A DNA stretch of 64,000 bases from Triparma columacea (Eukaryota; Sar; Bolidophyceae; Parmales; Triparmaceae): contig BRYA01000100.1 in assembly GCA_030267965.1 (NCBI GenBank), positions 22,085 to 86,084 on the forward strand. Reading direction: 5' to 3'. The first letter of the stretch is position 1. Each line of letters starts with the position of its first letter. This document shows positions 41,667 to 53,213 of this stretch, one piece after another. The notes under the pieces were generated by a model. It was not told the origin of the DNA, did no database searches, and saw only the letters and a program-made list of their open reading frames with translations. A program made the position numbers and the translations under genes.

Positions 41667-41889
41667 TTACTTCGTCGCGCGTTTTCTGGAGGACGCGCGC
41701 CTCTTTGTGGTTGTGTTCTTGGTTGTGGTTTTAGTCTGTCCCCTCGTTGGAGTCTGCCTCTTCTTCTTGGTGGACTTCTTCGCGCTCGTCTTCTTCCCCT
41801 TATGTTTCTCCATTACATCATCGACGAACCTCTTCACATGTTCGTATCCCTTCTCATCAGGTTCCTCCTCCTCCTCCTCCTCCTCCTCC

Positions 41890-41925
<36 letters not shown>

Positions 41926-42971
41926 CCCTCCCCGTCCTCAACCTCAACCTCAACCCATTCCTCCCCCACCTCCCCGAAATCGTCAAAGAATAACCTACAC
42001 CTAGTCGCCACGACTCTCCAAGCCTCCTCGAATACCCCCTCCCCACAAAACGCCCTGCTCATTACAAAGTCATGAGGGGCATCATGACCAATGTGAATCT
42101 CACAAGTACCGGAGGTACCACCGGAGGCTAACCAGAGGGCGACGTTCTCGTCGGCCATTAATTCACCACCGCCTGTAACTATTAGAGTGTCTGATAAGTC
42201 CTTTGAAGCTACTAGGATCTCCTCCAGTGTTGGGATTGGTGTGCCTTCGGCTGAGAGGACGATGCGCTGGAAGGCCTTAACAAAATGGTATGACATGTAG
42301 TCGGTGGATCGGTTGGTCGTGTAAGAAGAGAGGGGGTTAGAGCCGTGAACGTCCAGCCAAGGAGATAGGAGGACAGACCCCTTAGGTACGCAAAAACCGG
42401 TGGATTGAGAACGGAGCGTAAGGGATAGGGCGATGTTACCACCGGCCGAGTCTCCCATGATTACGACGTTCCCCCCTGCGTCCTTGTACACCTCTTCGTA
42501 CTGCTCCCAGCAGTGTTTCATTATCTCGTCCACCGATGCATAAGGGCAGAGGGGGTAGTCGCAGAGGTAGAACCTGCAGTTGGGGTAGAGCTTGATTACC
42601 TCTGAGGCAACGATCTTCTCGGTCGCGGTGTGGACGCAGAAGCCTCCGCCGTGGATGTAGAACACTGTATTGGTAGGGGCGGGGGAGGACCTGGGAGTGT
42701 AGTAGGAGGAAGATAGGGATGGATTGGTGATCTTTTTTAACGTGGTGAGGGTTGAGAGCTCGGCGAAGAGGCGGATGAATGTACACTCTACGTATCTCAT
42801 TGAGTAGGTGTAGAGTTTATGGCCAAAAAGAGACACCCCAATTGTCTGCTGAAAAGAAATCCATCTAATTAGCAGGTTACGGATGATTGAATTGTTAGAA
42901 CCTTTTGGAGGCGGAATGATGGCAAGTAGGAGCGGGATCAAAGGAATTAGAGACAGATAGATGGTATTCAT
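41667..42971 (-). CDS. HSL-type alpha/beta-hydrolase (esterase/lipase)
   Basis: One exon of 434 residues starts with an N-terminal signal anchor (YLSLIPLIPLLLAIIPPP). The hormone-sensitive-lipase signature is complete: oxyanion-hole HGGG in VFYIHGGGFCVHT, nucleophile in GDSAGGN, an Asp candidate in GGELMADEN, and the catalytic His in HDAPHDFVM. These enzymes cleave carboxyl esters of lipids or small acyl groups. The C-terminal 110 residues are not part of the fold: a run of about 21 Glu, then a Lys/Arg/Thr-rich tail with nuclear-signal-like KKSTKKKRQ and KRRASSRKR. Such a charged tail on a membrane-anchored esterase is odd. It is divergent from the kinase gene with 344 bases between starts. 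Confidence 0.88.
41863..41930 (-). repeat. Trinucleotide tract encoding poly-Glu
   Basis: A run of CCT/CTC triplets on the plus strand (GAG codons on the minus strand) encodes about 21 glutamates in the esterase tail. Only a few GAA interruptions are present. Confidence 0.88.
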
Positions 42972-43315
42972 GGTGGTATAAAATTGGTGAATAGATATAT
43001 GGGAGTGTGAGATCTCGGAGCGAGGTCACACTGGTAATGAATAAAATGAAAACAACTCTCAACGTCACGTGATTTAAAATAAAACGAGCGCGTCCGCAAT
43101 AGATTCTTTGGTGCCGGGCACACCAAAATTAGTTAGTTGGTGTCACGTCATTATTAAGGAAGGTATTAAGGAAATGAATTAATTAATTGAGGGAAGTCTG
43201 GAGAGAAAGTTTGGCAAAGTAAGTGAAATTAAATTCAATTTGAAGAGCCTTAGTGCGGGCGATAGTAGTAAAAAGTAGTGTATATGTGTTAGTATCTAGC
43301 ATAAACACAGTTGTA
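42972..43315. promoter_or_regulatory. Divergent promoter region, AT-rich
   Basis: This region separates the esterase start and the kinase-like gene start. It contains CACGTGA (near 43067) and several ATTAATTAA-type stretches. No coding exon was seen. Confidence 0.4.
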
Positions 43316-44728
43316 ATGTTGTTAAGTATTAAAATGAGCAAGAAAGTGAGGCCATCTTTGTTGAGTCGGGGGAGGCATCATTTTAGGCATCATTTTAGGC
43401 ATCATTTCTCAACAAATACGACAACAAATATGCCTCAATTATCTCAATTATCTCAATTATCATCTACAGATGTTGTCAAAAGAATGCTTACGTGTATGAA
43501 GGAGAATCTCAAAATAATGTCGACCTTGAATCAGACTAAATATATAGCCAACATTACACACATGTACACATCTACGCAGAAGGATTTGGAGAAGGACTTG
43601 GAGAAACATTTGGAGTACTCGCATTTGACCAAAACCACTACTCAAAACACAACTCAAAACACAACTCAAGAAACCTCCCTCCGAGAGAACTCACGCAGAC
43701 TCATTAAAGACATCACAACAAGACACGCATTAGGTACCACAGACTGGCTCCTAGATCACGTTCACTCCGCCACAAACGAGTCCCCTACACTAATTAACTC
43801 CGTGCTCTCAAATCACTTCAAAATAACCCTCCTCGGAGAGCTTTACGATGCCAAGTGCAGGGGCAAGACGGGGGGGATCAGGAGGGTGAACAGGGGGGGA
43901 GTTATGGAACTCCTGAAGGAGGCGGTTGAGGAGACCAGCTTCCTGACGAGCGTGGCGTACCCGGATGACTTTGTAGAGGTCAAGGTGATTGAGGGAGATG
44001 ACGACGAGGATGATATCGATGTGTTTGTGGTACCGAGCTCTTTTAGGTATATCATCATGGAGGGAGGTGAGATGTGAAGCAAACTTGGTGGAGCCCGCGT
44101 TTTCTCTTCAACCCCAACACACTAACGAGTTGTTCTCACCTCAGCCAAGAATGCAATCTCATCCTCAATCAAGAGTCCCGGTCCCTTCATCCCCCCCACT
44201 ATATCCGTCACCACCACCCCCACCTCAATTCAATTAACAATCCGTGATTTCGGTGTCGGTTTAACCAGTCTATCAGTCCCCTCTCTCTTCAAGTTCGGTC
44301 AATCAAAATCAAAGTTTGATCGTTTAAACCACCAAACCTCCTACGCCGCCCTCCCCCACGATCCCATATCCGGTGTTGGCGTTGGTCTCTCTATTAGCCA
44401 AATCCTCGCGCACCGAGACGGCGGGAATCTTGACCTCATCTCACCCCCTGATGGGGGGGAGGGAGCAATGCTGGTTTTAACGGTACCGAGGGCGGAGGGG
44501 GGGGAGGGGAAGGTTAGACCTAGATACCTGCATGTATCACCGAGTGGGGATGCGTGGGTGTCGGAGGAGCTTTTTGCGGCGAAGCACCTTAACAACGATT
44601 ACGTTAGGAGCTTCGGACCTGTTGAGGAGGATAGCTTTGATGTGGAGGATATGGACGTTGAGGAGTTGTATGAACTTTATGACAAGGGAGGCGAAAAACC
44701 TACACCATGGAACGGACCCAAGGGCTAA
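43316..44728 (+). CDS. PDK/BCKDK-like mitochondrial protein kinase homolog
   Basis: Exons 43316-44066 and 44145-44728 join to 444 residues; an alternative ATG is at 43334. The N-terminus is basic and His/Arg-rich (KVRPSLLSRGRHHFRHHF), plausible for mitochondrial import. A helical region of about 220 residues precedes a GHKL ATPase domain. The ATP lid motifs are visible as LTIRDFGVGL and GVGVGLSIS, and the closing strand as AMLVLTVP, matching pyruvate or branched-chain keto acid dehydrogenase kinases. The N-box reads ELLKEAVEET, where active members have Asn for the fifth residue, so Mg-ATP binding may be impaired. Short tandem DNA repeats mark the leader (a 12-base unit near 43377 and a caattatct unit near 43436). 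Kinase identity is moderate. Confidence 0.5.
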
Positions 44729-44798
44729 AAATACTCTACCTTGCTGATAATAAAACTCCACATTTATTTTCTATATCAAAATCGTCTTCTATACATTG

Positions 44799-47700
44799 TT
44801 ATTCCCTCTCGAAATAGTACAGCGGTCTCTTCCCTTTCAAGCTCGGCATTGCAATCGGCGAGGTCATGAGGTTCGGGAAGAAGAACGCCGGTTTCTGTCT
44901 CTCCCCCATTCCCCCCTCCTCCCCTCTCCCCTCCCACTCGTCAATAACAACATCCCTTCTCCTCCTATTCGGCGTCCCCTCCCCCCCCGCCGTCCCGGCC
45001 CTGCTCTTCTTCCCCTTTTTCCTCCTCTCCCNNNNNNNNNCCCCCTCCTCCTCCCCCCCCCCTCCTCCACCCTCCTCCCCCAAATCCATCAAGGCCATCC
45101 TCTCTAACTTCTTCCTAGTCTCCTCCTCCTCCTTTTTCTTAATCAGTTTCCCCGCGATCGGTTCATAAACCTCCCCCCCCCCCCTCTCTGCCTCGTTGCT
45201 TGTCCCGCAGTTGTTCGGCTGGTAGTTAACCGGCATCTTCTCCGGGCTACTCCTCGGCCTCATGTCGTCCGGCGCCTGGATCCCTACGCTTACCATAACC
45301 TTCCTCTCCCTCTTCTTCTTCCCCGCCGCGGGCGAACCCACGGTCCGGGGCCTGGAGGCTGAAGCCTTGGAGGGGTCAGAAGCTAGCTGCTCCTTCTGCT
45401 CCTCCCTGGCGATGACGAAGAACCGGGATAGGAACTCTGCGCCGTCGACGAACTTGTCGCCGTCCTTGTCGAACATAACCATGAGGGCCCCGACCTCGGG
45501 GTAAGTGAACCTGCTGGCGAACGACTTGTGAAGGCACTTACGGAACTCGTCCGCCGTCATCGGTGGCCCGCTCTGGAACGCGTCTAGGCCCATGCTGTTG
45601 GCTGCGGTCCTGTCGAACCGAAGGGCCTCGTCCCTTATCTTCTTAACCGCGCTGAGCCTCTCCGCCGCTGTGAACCTCGTCTTGGCGTTGAGCTTCTCCA
45701 GCCTGTCCCTCTCCTTCCTCTCCGCCTCGGCCCGAACCCTCTCGTCTGCCCGGCGCTGCCTCTGCCTCCTCCCCTCTGCCCTCCTGTCCCTCTCCTGGTG
45801 CTTGATCCTGAAGAACTGGTTCAGGAACTCCGCCCCGTCGACCTCCCCGTCCCCGTCCCTGTCGAAGATTGAGATGACAGCCCCCAGCTCCCCCGGGGAT
45901 AACCGGAGCTCGAACGTCCTCTTTAGCATCTCCCTGAAGACGTGGGGCTGCATAACTGAGCCCTGGAAGGCTTGGAGGGCCAGTGAGTTAATGGGGTCAA
46001 CGTTGAAGTCGATGGCGCACTCTGCGATCTTTTTTAAGGCCAGCTCCTTGTGGGCGGGGGTGAAGGACCTGTCGACCTTCTTCTCGTTGTTCTGCTGGAT
46101 CTCCTTCTCCCTCTTTTCCCACCAAATCCTGTCCAGAGCGTCCCTCCTCTCCTTCTCCTTCTTCCTCTCATTGAACCTCCTCGTCTTCTCGTTGAAGCCT
46201 AGCTTGGTGAACAGAAGGAGGAACTCAGTGCCGTCAACCGTCCCGTCTCCGTCCTTGTCAAAGTACTTTATGACCGCCCCGGCCTCCCCGGCTGTCAGGG
46301 TAACGCCGAACGTCCTGAAGATCATGTCGCGAAATAGAGGGGGGTGCATGGCGGAGCCTTGGAACGCCTAAGATGAGCCGAGCGGGGGGACGAAGGTTAG
46401 CGGCGGGGAAGGGTTAAGGGGAACCAACCCAAGCTTGTAAGAAAGTTCAGTTCCCAACCCCACGCTGCGCTCTCTCTCACCTGAAGAGACATTGCCGAGG
46501 CACTCATCTTGTCGTAGTCAGCAGCGGCGGCGGTGATTTTAGACATCGCGCTCTTCCAGTCTATATCCTTCACCTCCCCCAACGCGACCTTCTTCGCATC
46601 CTCGGCTGCCTGCTTTGCCACCCTTCTCTTCTCTCTGTCAATCTCCTTCTGCCTCTTCCTATCGTCGAACTCCTTCCGCCTCCTGAAGCGCTCGTTCTTC
46701 TCGGCGAAACCCAGCTGGGTGAACTTGACTAAAAACTCACTCCCGTCCACCGTCCCATCACCGTCCTTATCGAACTCGTGCATCAGCGCCCCCATCTCGG
46801 CCGGGGGGAAATTTATTTGGAACACGACGCCACACAGTTCCTTGAAGGTGTGAGGCTCCATCCGAGCCCCCTGGAAACACGACAGGTTCAGCGCGGCCGC
46901 GGAGGTGGGGTCGTAGTCAGCGGATTTGTTGGCGAGCTTCTGGAGGGCGTTGCGAAGGTCTTCGGAAGTGTATTTGAAGGTGAAGGAGTTGTCCGACGCC
47001 TTCTTCTTGGCCGCTTCCCTCTCGGCCTCCAAATCCTCAAAGTGTTTGTTCATGGCGGTGGTGTTCTCCCTTTGCTGCTTCGCCCTCAAGGTTCGCTCCT
47101 TGAAGCCGAGCTTCTTGAAGTTGATCAAGAACTCGCTGCCGTCGAGCGTCCCGCTCGCGTCCTTGTCGAAGGCGCTCATCATCGCCCCGATCTCCTTCCC
47201 AGAGAGGCGAAGGTTAAATGTCCTTCGGAGCATGTCGCGCAGGTTCCCAGGCGTCAGGGGAGTCCCGAGGAAACCCTGAAGGGACATGGCAGAGGCGGAA
47301 GTCGCGTCGTAGTCACCAGCGACCTGCTGAATTTTTGCCAACGCGGACTGGAGATCGTCCTTTGAAAAATCCGTCGTAATGTTCATTTCCATCTTCTCTT
47401 CCTGCAGCATTTGCTTCCTCTTGGCCTCCATCTTGTCGGCGAGGCGCTTCTTCCTCTCCTTCTCCCTTCGCCTGTAGGCTATTCTGCTCTTCTCCTTGAA
47501 ACCGATGCTCATATACTGAACCAAGAATTCACTCCCGTTGATTGTTCCGTCCCCGTCCTCATCAAACTCCTGTACTAGCACGCTGAACTCCTCGTCAGTC
47601 AACTTGATGTTGAGACTCCTTCTCATTTCAAGCCTGAAGGCGACGGGGCTCATCGCACCGCCCCTGAACGCGTTGATATAAACGCCATCCTTATCCCTAT

Positions 47701-48043
47701 TGTACTTCACGGCAGAAACGCTAACCTTCCTGAGGGCCTTGCCCAACGCATCGTCTTCATCCCACCGCTGAGGGAGGGAAGGATCAAACCTATTCGCCTT
47801 CATCGTCTGAGAAGTATACACAGAGTCGTCTTCGATCAACATACTATCGCCCCTCTCCAAACCGGTCGCAATCGAACTGTCAGCCAGTTGGTTGGGAGAG
47901 CTCAGGTCCCCGGACACTGGGTCAAAGTCAGATTCACCGGTTGCCTTCTTGTGAACCGACCGTGACATCCGGCTTGTCATCTTCTCTTGGTTATCCCACC
48001 ACTCATCCTGGATACTTTCTCGAGCGACATTTGACTTGGTCAT
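44799..48043 (-). CDS. Six-repeat EF-hand coiled-coil protein
   Basis: Exon 1 (48043-46481) and exon 2 (46367-44799) join over a 113-base intron to about 1043 residues. Upstream in-frame ATGs at 48199 and 48157 overlap exon 1 of the opposite gene, so I prefer 48043. The protein is built from six copies of a module of about 165-190 residues: YDxxSAxAMSLQxFxG, then an amphipathic FRxMLRRTFxLRLS helix, then one EF-hand with a canonical loop (such as FDKDGDGTVDGSEFL), then a charged Arg/Lys/Glu helix. Five loops keep full calcium ligands; the last (FDKDGDKFVDGAEFL) has Lys for Gly. A 9-base N gap (45032-45040) lies in the low-complexity Glu/Gly tail. Likely cytoskeletal or axonemal, judging from its partner gene. 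No known name. Confidence 0.78.
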
Positions 48044-48155
48044 CTCCAACTGGTGGTAATGTGGGGGACCTTCCCTCACAGTTTTGAGGCAGTTGGAAGC
48101 TCTTTCAGGGTCATTCTCTACATTGGACAAGTGCAACCGTTCGGGCGAAGTAACC
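48044..48155. promoter_or_regulatory. Shared promoter of two EF-hand genes
   Basis: About 110 bases lie between the preferred start codons of the divergent six-EF-hand gene and the RIIa/EF-hand gene, consistent with a bidirectional promoter coordinating the pair. Confidence 0.4.
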
Positions 48156-49963
48156 ATGAGCAGCAAGTACACGAAGAGCTTCAAAGTCCCCACCAACATG
48201 GCGTCGGTGCTGACGGACCTGACAAGAGAGCTTTTGAGGGTCAGCACGTGAGTGCGGAGGGGAAAAGGTTGGGGGTTTAAACTTTAGGTTGCACGACCAG
48301 GGTAATTTTCGTTACCACGGAGCTATAAGGAGCAACAATCCAGGAAATTCGTGCCCACTTTATATTCCAACGTCTCTCTCTAGGGGAGTTTGAGGTTTCC
48401 ACATGAGGGGAGAAGGGGTGGTGAGGGTTGAGTTGTTTTGAGTTGTGGGTCGTCGCCCGTCAACCCTGTCCCCCCCCACCTTCTCACCCATCCCATCATC
48501 CAACCCCCTTCCCGTCTCTCCAGCTATTCCAACGACATTAACGAGCCCGCCGACTTGTACGCCTTCTCCTACACTCACTTCATGCAACTGATTGAAGCCC
48601 GAGATGCTGCTGGGACTGCGGGGGATGGCCCGGAAGTGAAGATGTCTAACGACGAGCTGATCGATCGCGTGGGGTCCCTCTTCGCCGAGGCCGATGCGGA
48701 CGGCAACGGGTACCTCGACCGAAAGGAGTTCAAGGCCGTTTTCACATCACTCAAGGAGGAGCTTGGACTTTCGAACAAGGTCATTAAGCAGATTATGGCC
48801 GAGGCCGACGAAAATGACGACGGAGTTATCGAGTACAGGGAGTTTGTGCCCATGGCGGTTGACGTGATCAACGTTATGGAGGCCAAGGCTGACTTCAGGG
48901 AGAACAAGATTCTTGACAAGGAGGAGGCGCTCGAGGACGCCAAGGACTTCTTGTTGCACGGCATGCCGAGGGATACACTGGAGGATATGCTGAAAAACTC
49001 CTTTATAAAGGCGGACAAGGACAAGAGCGGATACTTGGACAGGAAAGAGTTCAAGGTATGCCTGAAGTCCAGCGGTCTCGGATTTACCAAGAGGGAAATC
49101 AACGTGATGATGACGGAGGTGAGAAGCGGGGAAGAGGATGGCGAAGGCCAGAGGGTTGACCACCTCGTCACCCGACCCCGAGAGAATACTTGGGAGGCGC
49201 ACATTTCAAAGTCATAACAACCCTAACCTCGATACGACCCTTTTCCCGTCCCTCCACCTTGCAGGTTGATCTCGACGGGGACGGAAAGATCACGTACGAA
49301 GAGTTCGTCCCCCTTTGCTTCTCCATGCTCGCGGACATGATGGCGGACAAGATGGAGCAAGCGGCCACTGAAACTGAAGAGTCGATAACTGAAACAATAA
49401 TCGAGCTGTTTGAGGGAAGCGGCTTCGAGGAGGGCTCTACCATGGTGAATAAGAGTGTGGCCACGTCCATCCTGAGGGACGGAGATCTTGGCCTCACCAG
49501 GGTTCAGATTGCTGCCATTATGAGCGAGCTCACAATTGACAAGAAGAACATGATCGACTACAACGAGCTCGCCAAGTGCTGCGCCGGCGTCATGAGCGCC
49601 CTCATGAACGTGGAACAGCAGAGGCTCCTCGCCGACCAGATGAGCGACATGAGGGCGCAGGAGGACTACGGCACTATCCTCGGGCTCACCCAGGACCAGA
49701 TGGCCAGCAGCCTCGACGCTGGGTTCCGCGAGCTCGACACCGAGGGGTGCGGCTTGCTGAACCAGCAGCAGGTGTCCGACGTAGTCACACAGATCTTGGT
49801 TGGCCTCGAGGCACCCCACTACCAGGCCGTCATGTCCCTCGCCTGCCCTGACGACGAGGGAAATGTATGGTATGATGATGTTTCAGAGTGGGCCTTCCAC
49901 ACCTTAGAATACCTTGTCAGTGGCCAGCACGCAGTCCTGAGCCCTAGAACGCAGGAAGATTAG
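48156..49963 (+). CDS. RIIa-domain EF-hand protein, RSP7-like
   Basis: Three exons (48156-48247, 48524-49118, 49265-49963) give 461 residues. The first exon begins MSSKYTKSFKVPTNMASVL and continues TDLTRELLR, spliced to DINEPADLYAFSYTHFMQL; this is an RIIa/Dpy-30-type dimerization-docking domain. Several EF-hands follow: ADADGNGYLDRKEF, ADENDDGVIEYREF, ADKDKSGYLDRKEF and VDLDGDGKITYEEF, with weaker ones beyond. RIIa plus EF-hands is the layout of Chlamydomonas radial spoke protein RSP7, so a radial spoke or other axonemal AKAP-binding role is likely. The second intron interrupts the fourth EF-hand just before its loop and is one of two near-identical introners in this window. Confidence 0.82.
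49119..49264 (+). mobile_element. Introner copy A (intron in the RSP7-like gene)
   Basis: This 146-base phase-0 intron starts GTGAGAAGCGGGGAAGAGG and ends CCCTCCACCTTGCAG. It matches the intron at 56604-56751 in 140 of 148 hand-aligned columns (6 substitutions, 2 single-base gaps), while the host genes are unrelated. A CCTAACC branch-point-like site lies about 40 bases before the acceptor. AGGT occurs at both exon-intron junctions, a possible short target duplication. No coding capacity, so movement would need a helper enzyme from elsewhere. Confidence 0.8.
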
Positions 49964-50033
49964 TGTCTCTGTGTGTGTGTGTCTAGGGCAGGGCTAAGTA
50001 AGGCGGAGTAAATTCAGTGTGACAGGTTTTTGT

Positions 50034-51226
50034 TCAAGTATTAGTGGTTTTCGTTATTTCTATCCCGCCATTCTCCCAATCCCAATTCTTCTCGATGTCC
50101 TTTTCTCTCTTGGGCACTCCCTTGATCTCTCTCATGCCCTTGAGAAACTTAAAGATCCTCCTCCTCCTAATCTTCTCTGTGTTTCCCACCTCAAAAGCGT
50201 TCGCATCGCAAGCTGCAAGCATCGTATCTAGCGCAACCTGCTCCCGCCCACCGCACCACACCACCCCCGACGCACAGGCCGCGAGGAACGCTGACAGCCT
50301 CGCCAGGCTGTCAGCCAGGGCTTCCTTGTGAGGGAGCTTGGGGCTGGCCTCAGAACGGTACTTGGAGAGTAGAAGGGAAAGGTAGGCGGGGAGGGGGGAC
50401 GCCAGCTGCGACGGGATGGAATCAGGAATCAAGATTAGGTCAGGATTAGTGTGTCGGACGCTCTCAACTGCACCCTTACCTTCATCTCAGCCTCAGGGTC
50501 AATCTGAAAGTCTCCCCCGGGCGGTGCTTCTGCTAAGGCCTTCTGCTTCCCCTTAACAATTTCCACAAGCTTCCCGTAGGCTTCTAGGTAGTCCCTCCTG
50601 TCAGCCAGGACCTTCTCAACTTTAGCACTTGGCTTCTCTTCACTCTTCTCACCACCCTTGTGCTTCTTCTCATCAGACGACAAACCCTTGAATGCCGCGT
50701 CTAGTCTCTGGTAGCTCTCCTCGACAGCGGCACATGCATCTTCAATGACCTTGAACTCCCCAGTCGTGAACCTCCCCCCCTTGTTGCTCCCGCAGAGCGC
50801 CATCACATTCTTCCTGTCTCCCGTCAAGAGCCTGCTGGAGCTCTCCGGGATGTTGTAGAGAGCGTGCTCATCCTTTGACACGGGGTGATTTCGGAGCTGG
50901 TCAATGTACCTCATTGACGAAGACAGCGTCAAATCAGAAAGAAGATCCTTACCCTTGATGAAGTCGAAGTAAAGGAGACCAAATTTCAAATCTGACGGGA
51001 CCCTAACCTTCTTAGGCGCCGTTACCAATACCCCCATGCCCCCAGCACCCCCTAATCTCCCAATACCTCTTGCGAAGGGATTGGGGGGACGAGCACTCAT
51101 GAGACTTGCCACGGAATTCGGAGTGAGTGGGACTGAATTTGATTCTATTGAGGAACTGTGGAGGGGTAGCGGACCTCGAGGTGGGCGGCCAAACAGCAGA
51201 CCGGCCGGAGGAGGGGGGAGGGGCAT
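50034..51226 (-). CDS. Conserved-looking protein of unknown function
   Basis: Exons 51226-50480 and 50405-50034 join over a 74-base intron to 372 residues. The N-terminal 60 residues are Pro/Gly/Ser-rich with basic residues (plausible organelle leader, not proven). A helical region follows: DLKFGLLYFDFIKGKDLLSDL, YIPESSSRLLTGDRKNVM-like segments, then a Lys/Glu-rich linker and FLAACASGVVWCGGREQVAL near the C-terminus. No domain recognised. The start is 76 bases from that of ureG on the other strand. Confidence 0.62.
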
Positions 51227-51302
51227 AGTTACGCGGTTCGAGATTATTTGACTCCTTGTTTATTTGATTTTCGGACTTGAAACACAAATTCCCCTATAGA
51301 TT
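51227..51302. promoter_or_regulatory. 76-base divergent promoter
   Basis: The unknown gene (leftward) and UreG (rightward) have start codons only 76 bases apart, the tightest divergent pair in the window. Confidence 0.4.
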
Positions 51303-52203
51303 ATGTCTGCACACGCTCATTCACACGGACACGATAATTGTTGCGACGGAGATGAGGTGAGACCGCCCTTTCCTCAGTTTGTTTGGAAGTCTGTCGATGT
51401 CGGTGTTTTTTTGAGAAGGATTCTTGACCAAATAACAGCTCCAACTCACCATTTTTTCACGACCGCAGGGACACGATCATGGCCACGATTCTCACCATCA
51501 CGACCATGGACACTCCCACGAGCACCTTGACCATCCTGGGAACTTTTCTGAGCGGGATACTGTCACAAAAAAGCCAAAACATCGCGATTACGAAGAGCGC
51601 GTGTTCACCGTTGGGCTTGGTGGCCCAGTTGGTAGCGGAAAGACCGCCCTGATGCTTGCCCTGTGCCGCAAGCTTCGCGACCACTACAACATTGCAGCAG
51701 TGACCAATGACATCTTCACTCGCGAGGACTGCGAGTTCTTGATCCGTAACGACGCCCTGCCCAAGTCCCGCATAGCAGCCGTCGAGACCGGTGGCTGCCC
51801 CCACGCCGCCATCCGCGAGGATATCAGTGGCAACCTCCACGCCTGCGAGACCCTGACCGCTCAGATTGACGGCCTCCAGATGATCCTCCTAGAGAGCGGG
51901 GGTGACAACCTGGCGGCCTCTTACTCCCCCGAACTTGCCGACTACACAGTTTACGTGATCGATGTCGCCGGGGGGGACAAGGTGCCCCGGAAGGGGGGAC
52001 CTGGGGTCACGCAGAGTGACCTCCTCGTCATCAACAAGACGGACCTAGCGGAGAAGGTGGGGGCGAGCCTGGAGGTCATGGACAGGGACAGCAAGCGCAT
52101 GCGCGGCGACGGACCAACGGTCTTCGCTCAGTGCAGGGAGAATTTGGGGGAGGGGGTGGACGAAATCGTCAACCACATCTTGAATGCTTGGATGGAAAAG
52201 TGA
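51303..52203 (+). CDS. ureG: Urease accessory GTPase UreG
   Basis: Exon 1 (51303-51356) and exon 2 (51469-52203) join to 262 residues. UreG is the SIMIBI-class GTPase that drives nickel insertion into urease with UreD/F/E. The N-terminal 50 residues are very His-rich ([29 protein letters not shown]), a nickel-binding extension as in plant UreG. The P-loop is [13 protein letters not shown]; further signatures are [55 protein letters not shown] and INKTDLA. All catalytic motifs are intact. The intron splits the His-rich region from the rest. No other urease gene lies in the window. Confidence 0.95.
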
Positions 52204-52314
52204 GCGCTTTGGATATGTTAGAAGGGAGAGGGATGGCACCCCGACAGAGATTAATAAAAAGTTTTGACAATGGCATTTTGGCGAGAAACAAAGTTTGCGT
52301 CTCATTACGCTCCA

Positions 52315-53213
52315 TCAGCCCCCTCCTCTCCTCACCCACTCTAGCACTCCCTCTACATTAAAACCCGTGAAGGCGCTCAGCTCGAAGACCTTCGCCACAT
52401 CCTCCTCCGGCTTCTTGGCGTACTTCGCGTACTCCTCGCAGAGCTTCGCGAGCCTGAGGTGGTTGTTGAGGGAGGCGACCTGCGTGGGGTTCGAGAGGTC
52501 CGCCTTGTTGAGGATTATGGCGACCGGCTTCACGTCCTTGCTCTTCCTCTGCATGAGGACGTTGAACAGATTACACAGCTCCACCTTCGCCTGCGACAAC
52601 CGGGTCAGGGATGAGCTGTCTATCACGAACCATATTGTGGCCGAGGCTTCAAAGTACTGAGGCCACATCGGGGCCAGGGAGGAGCCGACCTCGGTGATTG
52701 TGAGGGGGAGGGAGTCGTACGTGCACGAGCACTTCTCTACCCCCACAGTGGGGAACGTCGAGACAGTGAGGTTAGGGAGGGACTTGAGCTGCAGCTGTGC
52801 GGAGTTCTTCTTAAGCTTCCTCATCGTGAAGACTTCGCATTGCCGGACGAGCGACTTGAGGAAGAGGGTCTGCGAGAGCGAGGCAGCAAGCAAAGCGAGT
52901 CGCGCAAAGGGTTAGGTCAGAGCATAAGACACAGGACCCCCACAGTATTGTAGCGAAATCCCCCTGTTCTCACCTTCCCGGAAGACGCAAGACCAATCAA
53001 GAGGATAGCGTGCGTCTTAAGCATTAAATTCAGCGCCGATGACGACGACGTAAGCTTGAAGCTCCCCGAAAGGTATTTCACCAATCTCGTCTTCTTGTCC
53101 ATGGCATTCTTGCCATCGTTAGTTCCTATCTGGTTGTAAACCGCTGTCTGTGAGATGGCGTTAGAGGATTGTCTAACCATGGGCATGGTGCCGTTGTCAT
53201 CATTAGTCTTCAT
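52315..53213 (-). CDS. ARL16-like small GTPase
   Basis: Exons 53213-52974 and 52869-52315 join to 264 residues, with the 104-base intron inside the P-loop codons (LIGLASSGK|T). The other G motifs are degenerate: the switch II region reads TITEVGSSL where most ARFs have WDxGGQ, and the base-binding motif is ILNKADL. These features fit the ARF-like ARL16 subfamily, linked in animals to cilia and membrane traffic. A 60-residue N-terminal extension without a clear motif is present. The gene converges on ureG (112 bases between stops). Confidence 0.6.

Noticed and set aside
48044..48199. ATGs at 48199 and 48157 as start of the six-EF-hand protein
   Set aside because: They overlap exon 1 of the divergent RIIa gene, and the added residues look like antisense of it; the ATG at 48043 leaves a normal divergent spacer.
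48747..49202. Antisense ORFs here and at 56400-56687 with the same first 19 residues, looking like a small protein family
   Set aside because: The identical part lies entirely in the antisense of the two introner copies; beyond it the sequences diverge into antisense of unrelated genes.
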